DNA of 64,000 bases from an uncultured Alphaproteobacteria bacterium (GTDB lineage Bacteria > Pseudomonadota > Alphaproteobacteria > HIMB59 > GCA-002718135), in the NCBI GenBank assembly GCA_902567855.1, contig CACFOQ010000003.1, positions 62,001-126,000 of the forward strand, in the 5' to 3' direction. This document shows positions 27,279-37,007 of this stretch, piece by piece (position 1 is the first letter of the stretch; each line of letters opens with the position of its first letter). Both the position numbers and the translations under genes were made by a program. The notes beneath the pieces are model-generated. The model worked only from the letters and a program-made list of their open reading frames with translations. It ran no database searches and was not told the DNA's origin.

Positions 27279-28199
27279 ATGAAAAAAATTTTACCTTCAG
27301 AAATTACCCCATATTCAACATATTTGAATAGAAGAAAATTTGTCAAAACTGCAAGCGCCTTTTCTATAGCTGCATCTCTATCTCTTTCGGCAAAAGCTTT
27401 GCATAATAACGATTCATCTAAATACATTTCAAAATTAGATGAAAATGATGAGTTGAATACGTATGAAGAAATAACAACCTATAATAATTTTTATGAATTT
27501 GGGATGGGCAAATCTGATCCATCAAATAACTCAAGCTTGTTTAATCCTAAACCTTGGACTATCAAAATTGAAGGCTTAGTAGAAAAACCATTAGAGATAA
27601 ATTTAGAAGATCTGTTAAAAAAAATTGAGATTGAAGATCGTATATATAGACTTAGATGTGTCGAAGCGTGGTCAATGGTCATTCCTTGGCAAGGTTTTCC
27701 TTTATCAGAGTTAATTAAAATTGCTTCTCCCCTCAGTAACGCAAAGTATATTCAATTTGTCACTATCTTTCGACCTGAAGAAATGCCAGGACAAAAAAGA
27801 CGTCTATTGCCATGGCCTTATGTTGAAGGTCTAAGAATGGATGAGGCAATGAACTCACTAACAATTTTATCAACTGGTTTATACGGCCATGATTTATTAA
27901 ATCAAAACGGCGCTCCCCTTAGACTTGTAGTGCCGTGGAAATATGGTTTTAAATCAATTAAATCCATTGAAACTATTCGTTTTGTTGAAGAACAACCTAG
28001 TGCAACATGGTCAATGGTAGCTCCAAATGAGTATGGTTTTTATTCAAATGTAAATAATACTGTAGACCATCCAAGATGGAGTCAAGCAACTGAAAGAAGA
28101 ATTGGTGAATTTATGCGCCGTCCCACTCTCATGTTTAACGGATATGAAGAAGAAGTTGCTCATTTGTATAAAGATATGGATCTTCAAACATATTATTAA
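27279..28199 (+). CDS. msrP: Protein-methionine-sulfoxide reductase catalytic subunit MsrP
   Basis: 306 aa molybdopterin enzyme (YedY) that repairs oxidised methionines in periplasmic proteins. It has a twin-arginine signal (NRRKFVKTASAFSIAASL), the molybdenum-ligating Cys in YRLRCVEAWSMVIPWQGFPL, and LRLVVPWKYGFKSIKSI. The start gives an N-terminal extension before the Tat motif, as in E. coli. The MsrQ gene begins three bases after its stop. Confidence 0.94.
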   Translation: MKKILPSEITPYSTYLNRRKFVKTASAFSIAASLSLSAKALHNNDSSKYISKLDENDELNTYEEITTYNNFYEFGMGKSDPSNNSSLFNPKPWTIKIEGLVEKPLEINLEDLLKKIEIEDRIYRLRCVEAWSMVIPWQGFPLSELIKIASPLSNAKYIQFVTIFRPEEMPGQKRRLLPWPYVEGLRMDEAMNSLTILSTGLYGHDLLNQNGAPLRLVVPWKYGFKSIKSIETIRFVEEQPSATWSMVAPNEYGFYSNVNNTVDHPRWSQATERRIGEFMRRPTLMFNGYEEEVAHLYKDMDLQTYY

Positions 28200-28202
28200 A
28201 AT

Positions 28203-28799
28203 ATGCTTTCGACCAACAGGGTTAAAAAAACAAAACCCCCAATTATAATATTGTTATTTCTTCCAAGTTTTTATTGGATTTATTTATTATTGATAGGAAA
28301 TTTAGGAGTAAACCCTATTGAAAAATTAATGGATAATTTGGGCGAGATGGCTTTAAGATTAATTATTCTAACACTTATTATTTCTTCTCTTTCCGATTTA
28401 AGATTTTTTCGATCCTTAGTTACGCTGCGTCGTACAATTGGTTTATTTGCTTTTTATTATGTATGTTTACATTTTTCGACTTATATTTTTTTAGATCATT
28501 TTTTTAATTTTCAGTTCATCATCAAGGATATTATTAAAAGACCATTTATTACTTTTGGATTTATTAGTTTTTTGTGTTTAATACCTATGGCCATCACTTC
28601 ATTTGATGGCATGATAAAAAAATTAGGATTTAATTTATGGAAAAAAATTCATTACTTAATCTACCCAGCTGCTATTCTTTCAAGTTTTCATTTTTTTATG
28701 TTGGTTAGGGCTAATAAAACAGAGCCTATAATTTATATAGGTATAATTATTTTATTATTAAGTTATCGTTTCTATAAAAAAATATTTATTCGTCGATAG
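28203..28799 (+). CDS. msrQ: Protein-methionine-sulfoxide reductase heme-binding subunit MsrQ
   Basis: 198 aa inner-membrane heme protein (YedZ) that feeds electrons from the quinone pool or flavin reductase to MsrP. Six membrane helices are visible with the family stretch RRTIGLFAFYYVCLHFSTYIF and LWKKIHYLIYPAAILSSFHFFM, which hold the heme-ligand histidines. Paired with msrP. Converges with the MFS gene by 14 nt. Confidence 0.92.
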   Translation: MLSTNRVKKTKPPIIILLFLPSFYWIYLLLIGNLGVNPIEKLMDNLGEMALRLIILTLIISSLSDLRFFRSLVTLRRTIGLFAFYYVCLHFSTYIFLDHFFNFQFIIKDIIKRPFITFGFISFLCLIPMAITSFDGMIKKLGFNLWKKIHYLIYPAAILSSFHFFMLVRANKTEPIIYIGIIILLLSYRFYKKIFIRR

Positions 28800-30021
28800 G
28801 ATCAGTAACAGGATTTAATTCCATACCAGCAGCAGTAATATTTCGAGGCAATGGTGTATATTGTGATTCCAAATCTACTGGCTTTGCTCTTTTTGCCATT
28901 CTGTATAATCCAAATAGACCAAGCATTGCATGCCCTATTAATAAATAAATAAAAAACCCATTAGCTCCAATCAAACTCATAAAACTAGAAACCAATATTG
29001 GTCCCATTACCGCCCCTATTCCAACAAGAATAGCAAAAGAAGAACTTGCCGCAACTATTTCATCAGGTTTTAAAAAATCATTCACATGTGCTACAGCCAA
29101 GGAATACATTGGTAAACAAACAGCTGAATAAAAAGCGACAAAAATAAAAAACATAATTAATGAAAGATAAGAGGAGCCTACAATAAGTAAGCATAATCCA
29201 GAGGCTATAAAAGTAGTCCCTATTAATATGATTCTTCGATCAATTCTGTCAGACAAATATCCAATAGGCCACTGGGAAAGTGCCCCAAAAGAACTAATTA
29301 TGACCATAAACATAGAAATTTCAAATAGCCCCAGTTCTTTAGAAGCGGCATACACTGCTCCATATCCAAAAACGGCACTATGAATTAGTCCTGTAAACAA
29401 AGCGCCAATAAATCCAAGTGGTGATATGATATAAAACTCTTTTAAGGATAAAGATTTTGGGTTTGAAAAATTTGGTTGCTCTGTAGTTGATAATAATATT
29501 GGCAAAAGTGCAAAAGATAATAATACTGAAACTAATATAAACAAATCTACTTTAGCAGGATCACTAATGTTTAAGAGAAATTGACCGCATCCAAGAAATG
29601 CAAAAGTTATAATCATATAAACTGATAAAAGTTGGCCACGCGTTTCATTGGTTGATTTGTCATTTAACCAACTTTCCATAATAACAAAAATGCCCGATAA
29701 ACTTATTCCAGTTAATATTCTAATACAAAACCAAGAATAAGGATCTAATAACACTGAGTGAAGAAGAATTGCAATTGATGCCAAAGAAGCCAAAGCAGCA
29801 AATACACGTATATGACCTACTCGCCTTAATAGTATCGGAATTAATAATGATCCTGATAAATAGCCAACATAGTATCCTGCCACTATGACACCTGTAGAAA
29901 AAAAACCAAAACCTTCTATTACAGATCTGACTCCTATTAATGTTCCTTGCAGTCCATGTGCTAGACAAATTATTGCAAATCCAAAAAAAAGGGCCCACGT
30001 TTTAGATAGTATAGTAGTCAT
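28786..30021 (-). CDS. MFS transporter, YcaD-like
   Basis: 411 aa with twelve membrane helices. The first-half pattern (VSRxxG-type cytoplasmic loop: LSGSLLIPILLRRVGHIRVFA) and second-half GYLSDRIDRRIILIG loop are MFS hallmarks; the order and the MESWLND motif after helix 4 resemble the YcaD/sugar-permease branch. Substrate cannot be deduced. Ends convergently with msrQ. Confidence 0.85.
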   Translation of the reverse strand: MTTILSKTWALFFGFAIICLAHGLQGTLIGVRSVIEGFGFFSTGVIVAGYYVGYLSGSLLIPILLRRVGHIRVFAALASLASIAILLHSVLLDPYSWFCIRILTGISLSGIFVIMESWLNDKSTNETRGQLLSVYMIITFAFLGCGQFLLNISDPAKVDLFILVSVLLSFALLPILLSTTEQPNFSNPKSLSLKEFYIISPLGFIGALFTGLIHSAVFGYGAVYAASKELGLFEISMFMVIISSFGALSQWPIGYLSDRIDRRIILIGTTFIASGLCLLIVGSSYLSLIMFFIFVAFYSAVCLPMYSLAVAHVNDFLKPDEIVAASSSFAILVGIGAVMGPILVSSFMSLIGANGFFIYLLIGHAMLGLFGLYRMAKRAKPVDLESQYTPLPRNITAAGMELNPVTDPIDE

Positions 30022-30063
30022 ATAAATGAATGTAATTAGTTAATAGTTGGTGTTTTATTTAAT

Positions 30064-30420
30064 CTAGTATTCTTCTTCGCCTTCTTCAGTTGGTTTAATA
30101 CCAACGTCGACAGCTGGATCGACATCTGTTTCATCTTCAAGAAGTACTGTATCATCTTCTACTTGATCTTCAGTATTATCTAAATCCAAATTCTCTATGT
30201 CTAGATCGTCTTCTTTTTCTTTTGGTTTAGGAGGTATTGGGTTTGTTAAAGGTGCAGCATTTGTTGTGCCAGGTTTACGACCTCTTCGTGGACGAGACAT
30301 TGTTGTAACTTCAATTTCTTTTCCACACTCAGGACATTCCAATTCAGTCCTTCCTAAATCGTAGTATTGTTTGCTACACATAGGACAAATTCTTTTTAAA
30401 CCCCAGGATTCTTTGTACAT
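30064..30420 (-). CDS. FYDLN-type acidic zinc-ribbon protein (TIGR02300 family)
   Basis: 118 aa. The N-terminus KESWGLKRICPMCSKQYYDLGR matches the alphaproteobacterial FYDLN family, with two CxxC pairs (CPMC and CPEC) that form a zinc ribbon. The rest is a very acidic, low-complexity tail (EDDLDIENLDLDNTEDQVED). I chose the ATG at 30420; a longer frame reaching 30486 overlaps the upstream small zinc protein. Function is unknown. This family is a useful marker that the host is an alphaproteobacterium. Confidence 0.85.
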   Translation of the reverse strand: MYKESWGLKRICPMCSKQYYDLGRTELECPECGKEIEVTTMSRPRRGRKPGTTNAAPLTNPIPPKPKEKEDDLDIENLDLDNTEDQVEDDTVLLEDETDVDPAVDVGIKPTEEGEEEY

Positions 30421-30421
30421 A

Positions 30422-30583
30422 TTATTCTTGATCTCTCTCGTATATTTTTCCGCAGTAACTACAAACAATTTTATTTGTTGAACCAAATGTATAGTAAACT
30501 GCGGGATGTCCTAAACCATCTTGTCCCCCATCGCAACAAATAGTTTCAATATCTGCAGGAACTTTTGTCACTTCTTCATCCAT
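30422..30583 (-). CDS. Small zf-CHCC zinc-finger protein (NDUFS6-like), 53 aa
   Basis: A 53-residue frame from the ATG at 30583 to the TAA at 30424, one nucleotide upstream of the FYDLN gene. It reads MDEEVTKVPADIETICCDGG, then GLGHPAVYYTFGSTNKIVCS and ends YCGKIYERDQE. The C-x8-H and C-x2-C spacing (CDGGQDGLGHP and CSYCGK) matches the zf-CHCC domain, which is related to the zinc subunit NDUFS6 of respiratory complex I and is found near FYDLN genes in Alphaproteobacteria. It is easy to miss because of its length. Confidence 0.8.
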   Translation of the reverse strand: MDEEVTKVPADIETICCDGGQDGLGHPAVYYTFGSTNKIVCSYCGKIYERDQE

Positions 30584-30654
30584 ATGAAAATGCTATAGAA
30601 AAAAAAATTAATAATGTCTACGATAATTGTATAGAATTGATAAATCTAAAACTT

Positions 30655-31494
30655 CTATAACTGGAAATAAACAATACTAATTCCCATGACTATTAATATG
30701 GAAGGGATAATTCTCTTTTTTGCCTCTTTTTCAGCTAAAAATAATAATCCAATAATTGCTGCAATAACTATACTTATTTCTCTAATACTAGACACATAGG
30801 CAATTTCAATAAACTGCATTCCCCACACAACCAACGCATAACTACTCGTTGCAAAAAATCCAGCCGCAATTCCAGATTTAATGGTATATGAATTCCTATC
30901 TCTAAGACCTTTTTTTGAAAAAATTGAAATGATTAAAAGAGGTACTCCGTTTAAGGCAAATAACCAGAATATATATGTAAAACCATTTTCAGCTTTTCTT
31001 ACTCCAATACCATCCACTAAAGTATATAGTGTGATTAATACAGCTGTAGATAATGCTAAAAAAAAAGCTGCTCTATTAAATTTTATTTTTGAAGAAAATG
31101 AAATCAAAAACAAACCTAGGCAAACTATTATTATGCCTCCAAAACCGTATGTATTTATAGAGGTTGATAAAAATATAATACTAAAGAGAGCAATTAAAAG
31201 TGAAGAGCCTCCTCTAGCTATAGGATAAACAAATGATAAATCTCCATATTTATAAGAATAAATAACATTCAATCTATAGAGTACGTGAATGATTACTGTT
31301 GCTAATAAAAAAAACCAAATTTCTAAAGTAGGAAAAGGAACATAAAAAGTGAGAGGAATAAAAATTATAATTTCCATCAAAGAAGTTATGCCCATTAAAG
31401 ATAAAGGATTAGAACTTGATTTTATAATAGCACTCCATGTTGCATGAAATAGAGCTGATAAAAGAATTAATAAGAAAATAAAATTTATTGTCAA
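30655..31494 (-). CDS. EamA/DMT family transporter
   Basis: 279 aa, ten hydrophobic helices, two EamA repeats (ATWSAIIKSSSNPLSLMG near the start; the second repeat holds AAGFFATSSYALVVWGMQF and EISIVIAAIIGLLFLAEKE). It is distinct from the transporter at 24480. It lies divergent to the phosphonate gene phnA, with a 76-nt AT-rich spacer between start codons. A phosphonate-related role is possible from position only. Confidence 0.85.
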   Translation of the reverse strand: MTINFIFLLILLSALFHATWSAIIKSSSNPLSLMGITSLMEIIIFIPLTFYVPFPTLEIWFFLLATVIIHVLYRLNVIYSYKYGDLSFVYPIARGGSSLLIALFSIIFLSTSINTYGFGGIIIVCLGLFLISFSSKIKFNRAAFFLALSTAVLITLYTLVDGIGVRKAENGFTYIFWLFALNGVPLLIISIFSKKGLRDRNSYTIKSGIAAGFFATSSYALVVWGMQFIEIAYVSSIREISIVIAAIIGLLFLAEKEAKKRIIPSILIVMGISIVYFQL

Positions 31495-31570
31495 AGTTAT
31501 GCTTTCATTAATTAAGTATTATTTATAATCTATTGATTTTTATTGTCGTATCAATATATAAAGCAAAAAA

Positions 31571-32815
31571 ATGACCAACACTCTTTCTATTAATAATAGA
31601 GAATATCCTAGTATTCTAAATCAAACATCCATTGTTATATGTCTTGATGGTAGTCAAAAAGAATACATAGATGAAGCATCAAAGTTAAATCTTACACCAA
31701 ACCTTGATGATATTATACAAAAGGGAGAGAATCTTATGGCCCATAGTGCCATTCCAAGTTTTACAAATCCAAATAATATTTCAATTGTTACAGGTCAGCC
31801 AAGTTCTGTACACGGTATTTGTGGAAATTTTTTTTATACACCTGAAACTGGCAAAGAAGTGATGATGAATGATCCTCAGTATCTAAGGGCTCCAACAATA
31901 TTTGAAAAATTTTATCAAGCAGGTGCAAAAATTGCACTTGTAACAGCTAAAGACAAATTACGCACACTTCTTGGTAATGGTTTAAAATTTAATGAAGGTA
32001 GAACAATATGTTTCTCTGCTGAAAAATCAGATCAAGCAACAAAAATAGAAAACGGAATTGAAAATGTTAATGAATGGTTAGGCATGCCAGTTCCAGAAGT
32101 TTACTCTCAGGATTTATCAGAGTTTGTAATGGCTGCTGGCGTTAAACTCATGGAAGAATTTAAACCAGATATTATGTATCTATCAACAACTGATTATATT
32201 CAGCACAAGTATGCCCCAGGACACGAAGTTGCTAACAAATTTTATTCCATGTTTGATAAATATATTGGTCAACTAGATGAATTAGGTGCAACAATTATTA
32301 TTACAGCCGATCATGGCATGAAGCCAAAATCAAAAGAAGATGGCTCTCCCAATGCAATTTTTTTACAAGACCATCTTGATGATAAATTTAATAAAAATAA
32401 AACAAAAGTCATTCTTCCTATTACAGATCCCTATGTTGTACACCATGGCGCTTTAGGTTCTTTCGCTACAATTTATTTAGAAGATAAAAATGATTTAGAA
32501 GATGTAATGATGGAGATAAAAAAGATCAAAGATATTGAAGTAGTTTTAAATAAGGAAGAAGGCTGTTCCCAATACAATCTACCTAAAGATAGAATGGGGG
32601 ATATTATTTGTATGTCCTCTGAATTTATGACTATTGGTTCTTCTAAAGATAAGCACAATCTAAGCGGTTTAAATGAACCACTTCGCTCACATGGTGGGTT
32701 GCATGAGAGGGAAGTACCCTTTATTGTAAATAAAAAAATGCCTCAAATTGATTCTAATAAACAATTATATAACTATGATGCATTTTATTATGCAATCTCT
32801 GGAACAAATTCATGA
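31571..32815 (+). CDS. phnA: Phosphonoacetate hydrolase
   Basis: 414 aa alkaline-phosphatase-superfamily enzyme that cleaves phosphonoacetate into acetate and phosphate. The two-metal active site is complete: D26 in [10 protein letters not shown], nucleophile T65 in [11 protein letters not shown]208/H212 in [14 protein letters not shown]247/H248 in [10 protein letters not shown], and a C-terminal His in [13 protein letters not shown]. These correspond, with a constant offset of three, to the D29/T68/D211/H215/D250/H251 set known from Sinorhizobium PhnA. It overlaps phnY by 4 nt. It ends a three-enzyme AEP route with PhnW (35809) and PhnY. Confidence 0.94.
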   Translation: MTNTLSINNREYPSILNQTSIVICLDGSQKEYIDEASKLNLTPNLDDIIQKGENLMAHSAIPSFTNPNNISIVTGQPSSVHGICGNFFYTPETGKEVMMNDPQYLRAPTIFEKFYQAGAKIALVTAKDKLRTLLGNGLKFNEGRTICFSAEKSDQATKIENGIENVNEWLGMPVPEVYSQDLSEFVMAAGVKLMEEFKPDIMYLSTTDYIQHKYAPGHEVANKFYSMFDKYIGQLDELGATIIITADHGMKPKSKEDGSPNAIFLQDHLDDKFNKNKTKVILPITDPYVVHHGALGSFATIYLEDKNDLEDVMMEIKKIKDIEVVLNKEEGCSQYNLPKDRMGDIICMSSEFMTIGSSKDKHNLSGLNEPLRSHGGLHEREVPFIVNKKMPQIDSNKQLYNYDAFYYAISGTNS

Positions 32816-34251
32816 ACAATAAAATCATAAATGAATCAATGCGTATAGCTGGTAAAAAGGTTAATGCAGAAAAAGTTATAGAAGTTGAATATCCTTTCAC
32901 TGGAGATGTTATAGGAACTGTTCCTGCAGGAAATGCAGAACATGCTAAACAAGCTTTAGATATTGCTGCAAACTTTACACCAAAATTAACAAGATATGAG
33001 AGGCAAAAAATTTTACAAAATACTGCGGAATTATTAGTTAAAAGAAAAGATGAAATTTCAGATATGATCACAATGGAACTTGGTTTATCAAAACAAGATT
33101 CGTTATATGAAGTAGGAAGAGCATTTGATGTTTTTTCTCTTACCGCTCAATTATGTATTTATGATGATGGTGAGATATTTTCGTGTGATTTAACACCACA
33201 TGGAAAGGCTAGAAAAATTTTTACTATACGAGAACCTCTAACAGCTATTTCAGCTATTACACCTTTTAACCACCCTTTAAATATGGTTGCACATAAAATT
33301 GCTCCTTCTATAGCAACTAATAACTGCACTGTTTGCAAACAAACTGAGTTAACGCCAATGACAGCTATGTTGTTAGCAGATATATTATATGAGGCAGGCT
33401 TACCACCTGAGATGTTCTCAGTAGTTACTGGCTGGCCTGATGATATTGGATTAGAAATGATTCAAAATCCTAATATTGATTTAATAACATTTACTGGAAG
33501 TGTAGGTGTTGGAAAATATATTGCAGAACAAGCTGGATACAAAAGAACTGTTTTAGAATTAGGAGGTAACGATCCTCTAATTGTTTTAAATGATTTAGAT
33601 GATGACGATCTAAAGAAAGCAGTTGAACTTGCTGTTACTGGCGCTACAAAAAATTCTGGCCAACGTTGCACAGCTGTTAAAAGAATATTATGTCAAAACA
33701 AAATAGCTGATCGATTTGTTGAAATGGCCTTAGAGAGAGCAAAGAAAATTAAATTTGGTGACCCAATGGATTCAAAAACGGATTTAGGTACGGTTGTAAA
33801 TGCCGAAGCAGCACAATTATTTGATAAACGTGTCTCTATGGCAGCTGAAGATGGTGCTAAAATATTATATCATCCTGGACTTGAAGGCGCTTTGTTGCCT
33901 CCTATTGTAATTGATCATGTTAATCCAAAAAGTGAACTAGTAATGGAAGAAACATTTGGTCCTGTCATTCCTATCATTAGAGTTCCTGATGAAGATGATG
34001 AAGTTATAACAATTTCTAATTCCACTGCTTTTGGATTATCTTCTGGAGTTTGTACGAATAATTTTATGAGGGCAAAAAAATATATTCAAAATTTAAATGT
34101 TGGTACAGTTAACATATGGGAAGTTCCTGGATACAGAATAGAGATGTCTCCTTTTGGGGGAATTAAAGACTCAGGCCTGGGTTATAAAGAGGGAGTTATC
34201 GAAGCAATGAAAAGTTTTACTAATGTAAAAACATTTTCACTTCCTTGGTAG
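32812..34251 (+). CDS. phnY: Phosphonoacetaldehyde dehydrogenase
   Basis: 479 aa aldehyde dehydrogenase. General-base E249 lies in [14 protein letters not shown] and the catalytic C286 in [11 protein letters not shown]; the NAD-binding [15 protein letters not shown] loop is intact. Family members with this name oxidise phosphonoacetaldehyde to phosphonoacetate. Chosen over a generic ALDH because it overlaps phnA by 4 nt and the transaminase phnW is close. A weak hairpin plus T-run follows at 34298. Confidence 0.9.
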   Translation: MNNKIINESMRIAGKKVNAEKVIEVEYPFTGDVIGTVPAGNAEHAKQALDIAANFTPKLTRYERQKILQNTAELLVKRKDEISDMITMELGLSKQDSLYEVGRAFDVFSLTAQLCIYDDGEIFSCDLTPHGKARKIFTIREPLTAISAITPFNHPLNMVAHKIAPSIATNNCTVCKQTELTPMTAMLLADILYEAGLPPEMFSVVTGWPDDIGLEMIQNPNIDLITFTGSVGVGKYIAEQAGYKRTVLELGGNDPLIVLNDLDDDDLKKAVELAVTGATKNSGQRCTAVKRILCQNKIADRFVEMALERAKKIKFGDPMDSKTDLGTVVNAEAAQLFDKRVSMAAEDGAKILYHPGLEGALLPPIVIDHVNPKSELVMEETFGPVIPIIRVPDEDDEVITISNSTAFGLSSGVCTNNFMRAKKYIQNLNVGTVNIWEVPGYRIEMSPFGGIKDSGLGYKEGVIEAMKSFTNVKTFSLPW

Positions 34252-34297
34252 ATTTTTAATAAACTTAAATATTTTTGTTAATAAAGATGCTTTTGAA

Positions 34298-34322
34298 AAA
34301 GTAGTAATTACTTTAAATTTTT
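34298..34322 (+). terminator. Weak terminator-like hairpin after phnY
   Basis: AAAGTA-GTAAT-TACTTT hairpin followed by AAATTTTT between the convergent phnY and phosphodiesterase genes. Only six A/T-rich pairs, so this is a tentative call. Confidence 0.35.
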
Positions 34323-34327
34323 ACAAA

Positions 34328-35140
34328 TTAAAATTTTTTAGTTGTCTCAAACCAATTGATATTATCTTTTAAAAAATCTTCAGTATGGACTACCAGTGAG
34401 TTTTTATTAATTAATATTACATTATAATTTGGATCAGTATTAGCCGTTCCCAATCTATAGTTTTTTGAAAAATTGGGCACTAATGGAGACCAAGTACTTC
34501 TCGGCGCACTAAAAGGTATATTTAAATAATTTCCTGATACCGTAATATGTTGATGACCAAAAAAAATATGTTGAATAATTTTTTTAAATTTAATTAATAT
34601 ATCTTTAAATTCATCTCCTTGTTGTAAACCAATATAATCACTAGTGGGTTCTCCTAGGGGTAAAGGATTATGATGCATAAAAAGATAAACTTGTTTATTA
34701 TTATCTGAAGCATTTTCTAAAGTATTGATAAGCCAACTTTGTCTGTTGTTGCAAAAATGTCCTTGATGGGTATTTGATAAATTTGTATCTAAAAAAATAA
34801 AACGTTTATCTTCAATGTCTTCAAAATATTGAACAAAACCATTTTCATCTAAAGATATTTTTGTAAATATTTGTTTAAATTGTTCCCTATCATCATGATT
34901 ACCCATAAGTAATTTTGGAAACAAATGTTTTGGTATTTTGGAATTTAATAATATTTCATTTAATTTATTATAAGATTCACTATCCCCGTCATGCGTTAAA
35001 TCTCCTGATATAACAAATAGCTTTGAGTCTAAATGATTGTTGCAAATATGTTGAAGAGCGAGTGAAAATCTCTCTTTAGCATCATGTTCAAAAAGTTTAT
35101 CTGGAGAAATATGAGGATCTGATAAATGGATTATTTTCAT
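34328..35140 (-). CDS. Class III phosphodiesterase-like metallophosphoesterase (GpdQ/CpdA-like)
   Basis: 270 aa calcineurin-like enzyme. Metal ligands in order: SDPHIS, SGDLTHDG, MGNHDDREQF, MHHNPLPLGEP and FGHQHITVSG. The order and the NHDDR motif resemble the GpdQ/Rv0805 group, which hydrolyses glycerophosphodiesters, cyclic nucleotides or other phosphodiesters. It is the third gene in a minus-strand cluster after phnW and the cupin, with gaps of 11 and 27 nt. In this setting it may release phosphate from a phosphonate ester or lipid headgroup; that is inference. Confidence 0.85.
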   Translation of the reverse strand: MKIIHLSDPHISPDKLFEHDAKERFSLALQHICNNHLDSKLFVISGDLTHDGDSESYNKLNEILLNSKIPKHLFPKLLMGNHDDREQFKQIFTKISLDENGFVQYFEDIEDKRFIFLDTNLSNTHQGHFCNNRQSWLINTLENASDNNKQVYLFMHHNPLPLGEPTSDYIGLQQGDEFKDILIKFKKIIQHIFFGHQHITVSGNYLNIPFSAPRSTWSPLVPNFSKNYRLGTANTDPNYNVILINKNSLVVHTEDFLKDNINWFETTKKF

Positions 35141-35167
35141 ATTTAAAAAAATATTTTAAATGAATAA

Positions 35168-35797
35168 TTAAAGTTTTGTTTTAAAAAAAAGATACTTATT
35201 AAATTCTTTTTTTAAATCGATGCTAACACGGGCATGTACTTTCCCTTGTTTGCCCATAAAAGAACTTTTCTTTTGAACAGGGAAAACACCCTCATGCCAA
35301 ATATTGGGATGAATATATAAACCTTTTGATCCATCAAAATAAAATGCCTTAAAATCTTCTGCTTGAATATCATCGCCAGGTAACGCAAGAGGTGAAATAA
35401 ATGGACCTCTTTCAGAGGGAAAAAATAACTGTCCTCCATCTGGGTGGTAATTAACATGCCATATATAAATCTCTTCTGGCTCACTATATTCTGTATTATT
35501 TTCAATATTTTCTGGAGGGGCAGAATAGCCTAAAATATATTTTCCATCTATTTCATACTCACTATTATGTTGCACAGCATTATTTTGCCCATAAAGAGTT
35601 GAGCCTTCCCACCAAGTATCAAACGAACCTTCGGTATAGCCCGCTTCATTACCTGTTCCTTCATCAATTTCTCGCCAACCTTGTTTTGGCCAAGTTACAA
35701 TTTCAACATCACTGTTTTCAAATGAGTCTATTAAATAACCATATCCTTTAAGAGTTTCATTTGTAGCTTTGACTAAGGGGATTTCAATGGCCTGCAT
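35168..35797 (-). CDS. Cupin-fold protein related to ureidoglycolate lyase (AllA)
   Basis: 209 aa. The C-terminal 120 residues follow the AllA pattern: WHVNYHPDGGQLFFPSERG, then PLALPGDDIQAEDFKAFYF and GLYIHPNIWHEGVFPV, with candidate metal-ligand histidines in the first and last segments. There is an extra N-terminal region of about 80 residues (KGYGYLIDSFENSDVEIVTW). AllA releases urea from ureidoglycolate, but no purine-degradation genes are here. Its position between phnW (11 nt away) and a phosphodiesterase suggests a role with aminoethylphosphonate-derived compounds. Function unknown. Confidence 0.75.
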   Translation of the reverse strand: MQAIEIPLVKATNETLKGYGYLIDSFENSDVEIVTWPKQGWREIDEGTGNEAGYTEGSFDTWWEGSTLYGQNNAVQHNSEYEIDGKYILGYSAPPENIENNTEYSEPEEIYIWHVNYHPDGGQLFFPSERGPFISPLALPGDDIQAEDFKAFYFDGSKGLYIHPNIWHEGVFPVQKKSSFMGKQGKVHARVSIDLKKEFNKYLFFKTKL

Positions 35798-35808
35798 AAA
35801 TATTACTT

Positions 35809-36909
35809 TTAATTAATTTTAATTTGTAATTCATTAACAACTTCTTTTATGGCCTTAATGGTATCATGCATATCATTTTCATCTAAATTTCCAATACATC
35901 CAATACGAAAAGTATCAGCAACAGTAAGCTTGCCTGGATAAATCAAAAAATCTTTATTACTTAAAGCATCATAAAATTCTTCAAAATTAAAATTTGAATT
36001 TTGAGGCTGCATAAATGTTATAATTATTGGTGCTTGTAATTCATTTGATAGTAATTGTTTAAAACCTATTTCTTTCATACCATCACAAATTATTTTGCAA
36101 TTATTTGAATACCTTTTATGTCTTCCTTCAACCCCCCCTTCTTTTGAATGTTCATTTATAGCTTGTTGAAAGGCAGCTAAAACATGTGTGGGAGGAGTAA
36201 AACGCCACTGTTTATTTTTTTCCATCGCCTGCCACTGATCATATAGATCTAAACTTAAAGAATGTGCATTTCCTTTTGCTTTTTCGATAATATTATTTTT
36301 AACTAAAATAAAGCCTACTCCTGGAACTCCTTCTAAACATTTGTTGGAAGAAGCAGCAACAGCATCAAATACAATTGTTTTACTACTAAGAGGAAGAGCG
36401 CCAAAAGCACTCATAGCATCAATAAATAATGATAAATTTTTTTTTGCTACTAAGTCAGATATTTTTTGAATAGGATTTAATATTCCTGAGGTTGTTTCGC
36501 AGTAAACAGCAAACACATGAGTTAAATCAGTATTAGAATCTATAATGTTTTCAATTTCACCTAAATCATGTTGTTCATGTTCCGCAACTTCATAAGCAAT
36601 ACATTCTCTACCAACATAGTCACACATTTTTTTCATACGGTGACCATATGCTCCATTAATTAATATTAATATTTTTGCATCTTTAGATGTGAGAGAGCCA
36701 ACCATTGATTCTACTGCAAATGTTCCGCTACCTTGCATTGGAACACATTGGTAATTATTTTCACCATCAATAAGTTTTACAAGAGATTCACGAATAGAAT
36801 GGTTCAGATCAATAAATTTTTGATCTCGCGAACCCCAATCATGAAGCATGGCTTCTTTGGTTGTCATGGAGGTAGTAAGTGGTCCAGGTGTAAGAAGTTT
36901 TTTATCCAT
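35809..36909 (-). CDS. phnW: 2-aminoethylphosphonate--pyruvate transaminase
   Basis: 366 aa PLP enzyme; converts 2-aminoethylphosphonate and pyruvate to phosphonoacetaldehyde and alanine. It opens with LLTPGPLTTSMTTKEAMLHDWG, a family signature; the pyridoxal lysine is K190 in AASSNKCLEGVPGVGF, preceded by the cofactor Asp in LFIDAMSAFGAL. The protein has the usual length. It leads a three-gene cluster on the minus strand and is divergent from the PhnZ-like gene. Its product is the substrate of PhnY (32812), and PhnA (31571) completes the path. Confidence 0.95.
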   Translation of the reverse strand: MDKKLLTPGPLTTSMTTKEAMLHDWGSRDQKFIDLNHSIRESLVKLIDGENNYQCVPMQGSGTFAVESMVGSLTSKDAKILILINGAYGHRMKKMCDYVGRECIAYEVAEHEQHDLGEIENIIDSNTDLTHVFAVYCETTSGILNPIQKISDLVAKKNLSLFIDAMSAFGALPLSSKTIVFDAVAASSNKCLEGVPGVGFILVKNNIIEKAKGNAHSLSLDLYDQWQAMEKNKQWRFTPPTHVLAAFQQAINEHSKEGGVEGRHKRYSNNCKIICDGMKEIGFKQLLSNELQAPIIITFMQPQNSNFNFEEFYDALSNKDFLIYPGKLTVADTFRIGCIGNLDENDMHDTIKAIKEVVNELQIKIN

Positions 36910-37007
36910 ATTCTTAATTGAGTTAACTATTTAATTCTTAATTAGCTCACTAGCAATTAAATAAAAAATTGATTTGCAATTTTTTCTTAAAGTTGTATTT
37001 TTTCTGT

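Noticed and set aside
31495-31570. A Pho box in front of phnA
   Set aside because: TTGATTT and TTGTCGT repeats have a 10-nt period and poor matches to the TTGTAA half-site, so they do not fit the pattern at the six other sites.
36910-37007. A longer start (TTG at 36969) for the PhnZ-like gene
   Set aside because: The extra 13 residues are hydrophobic and do not match family N-termini; the GTG at 37008 gives the usual start.
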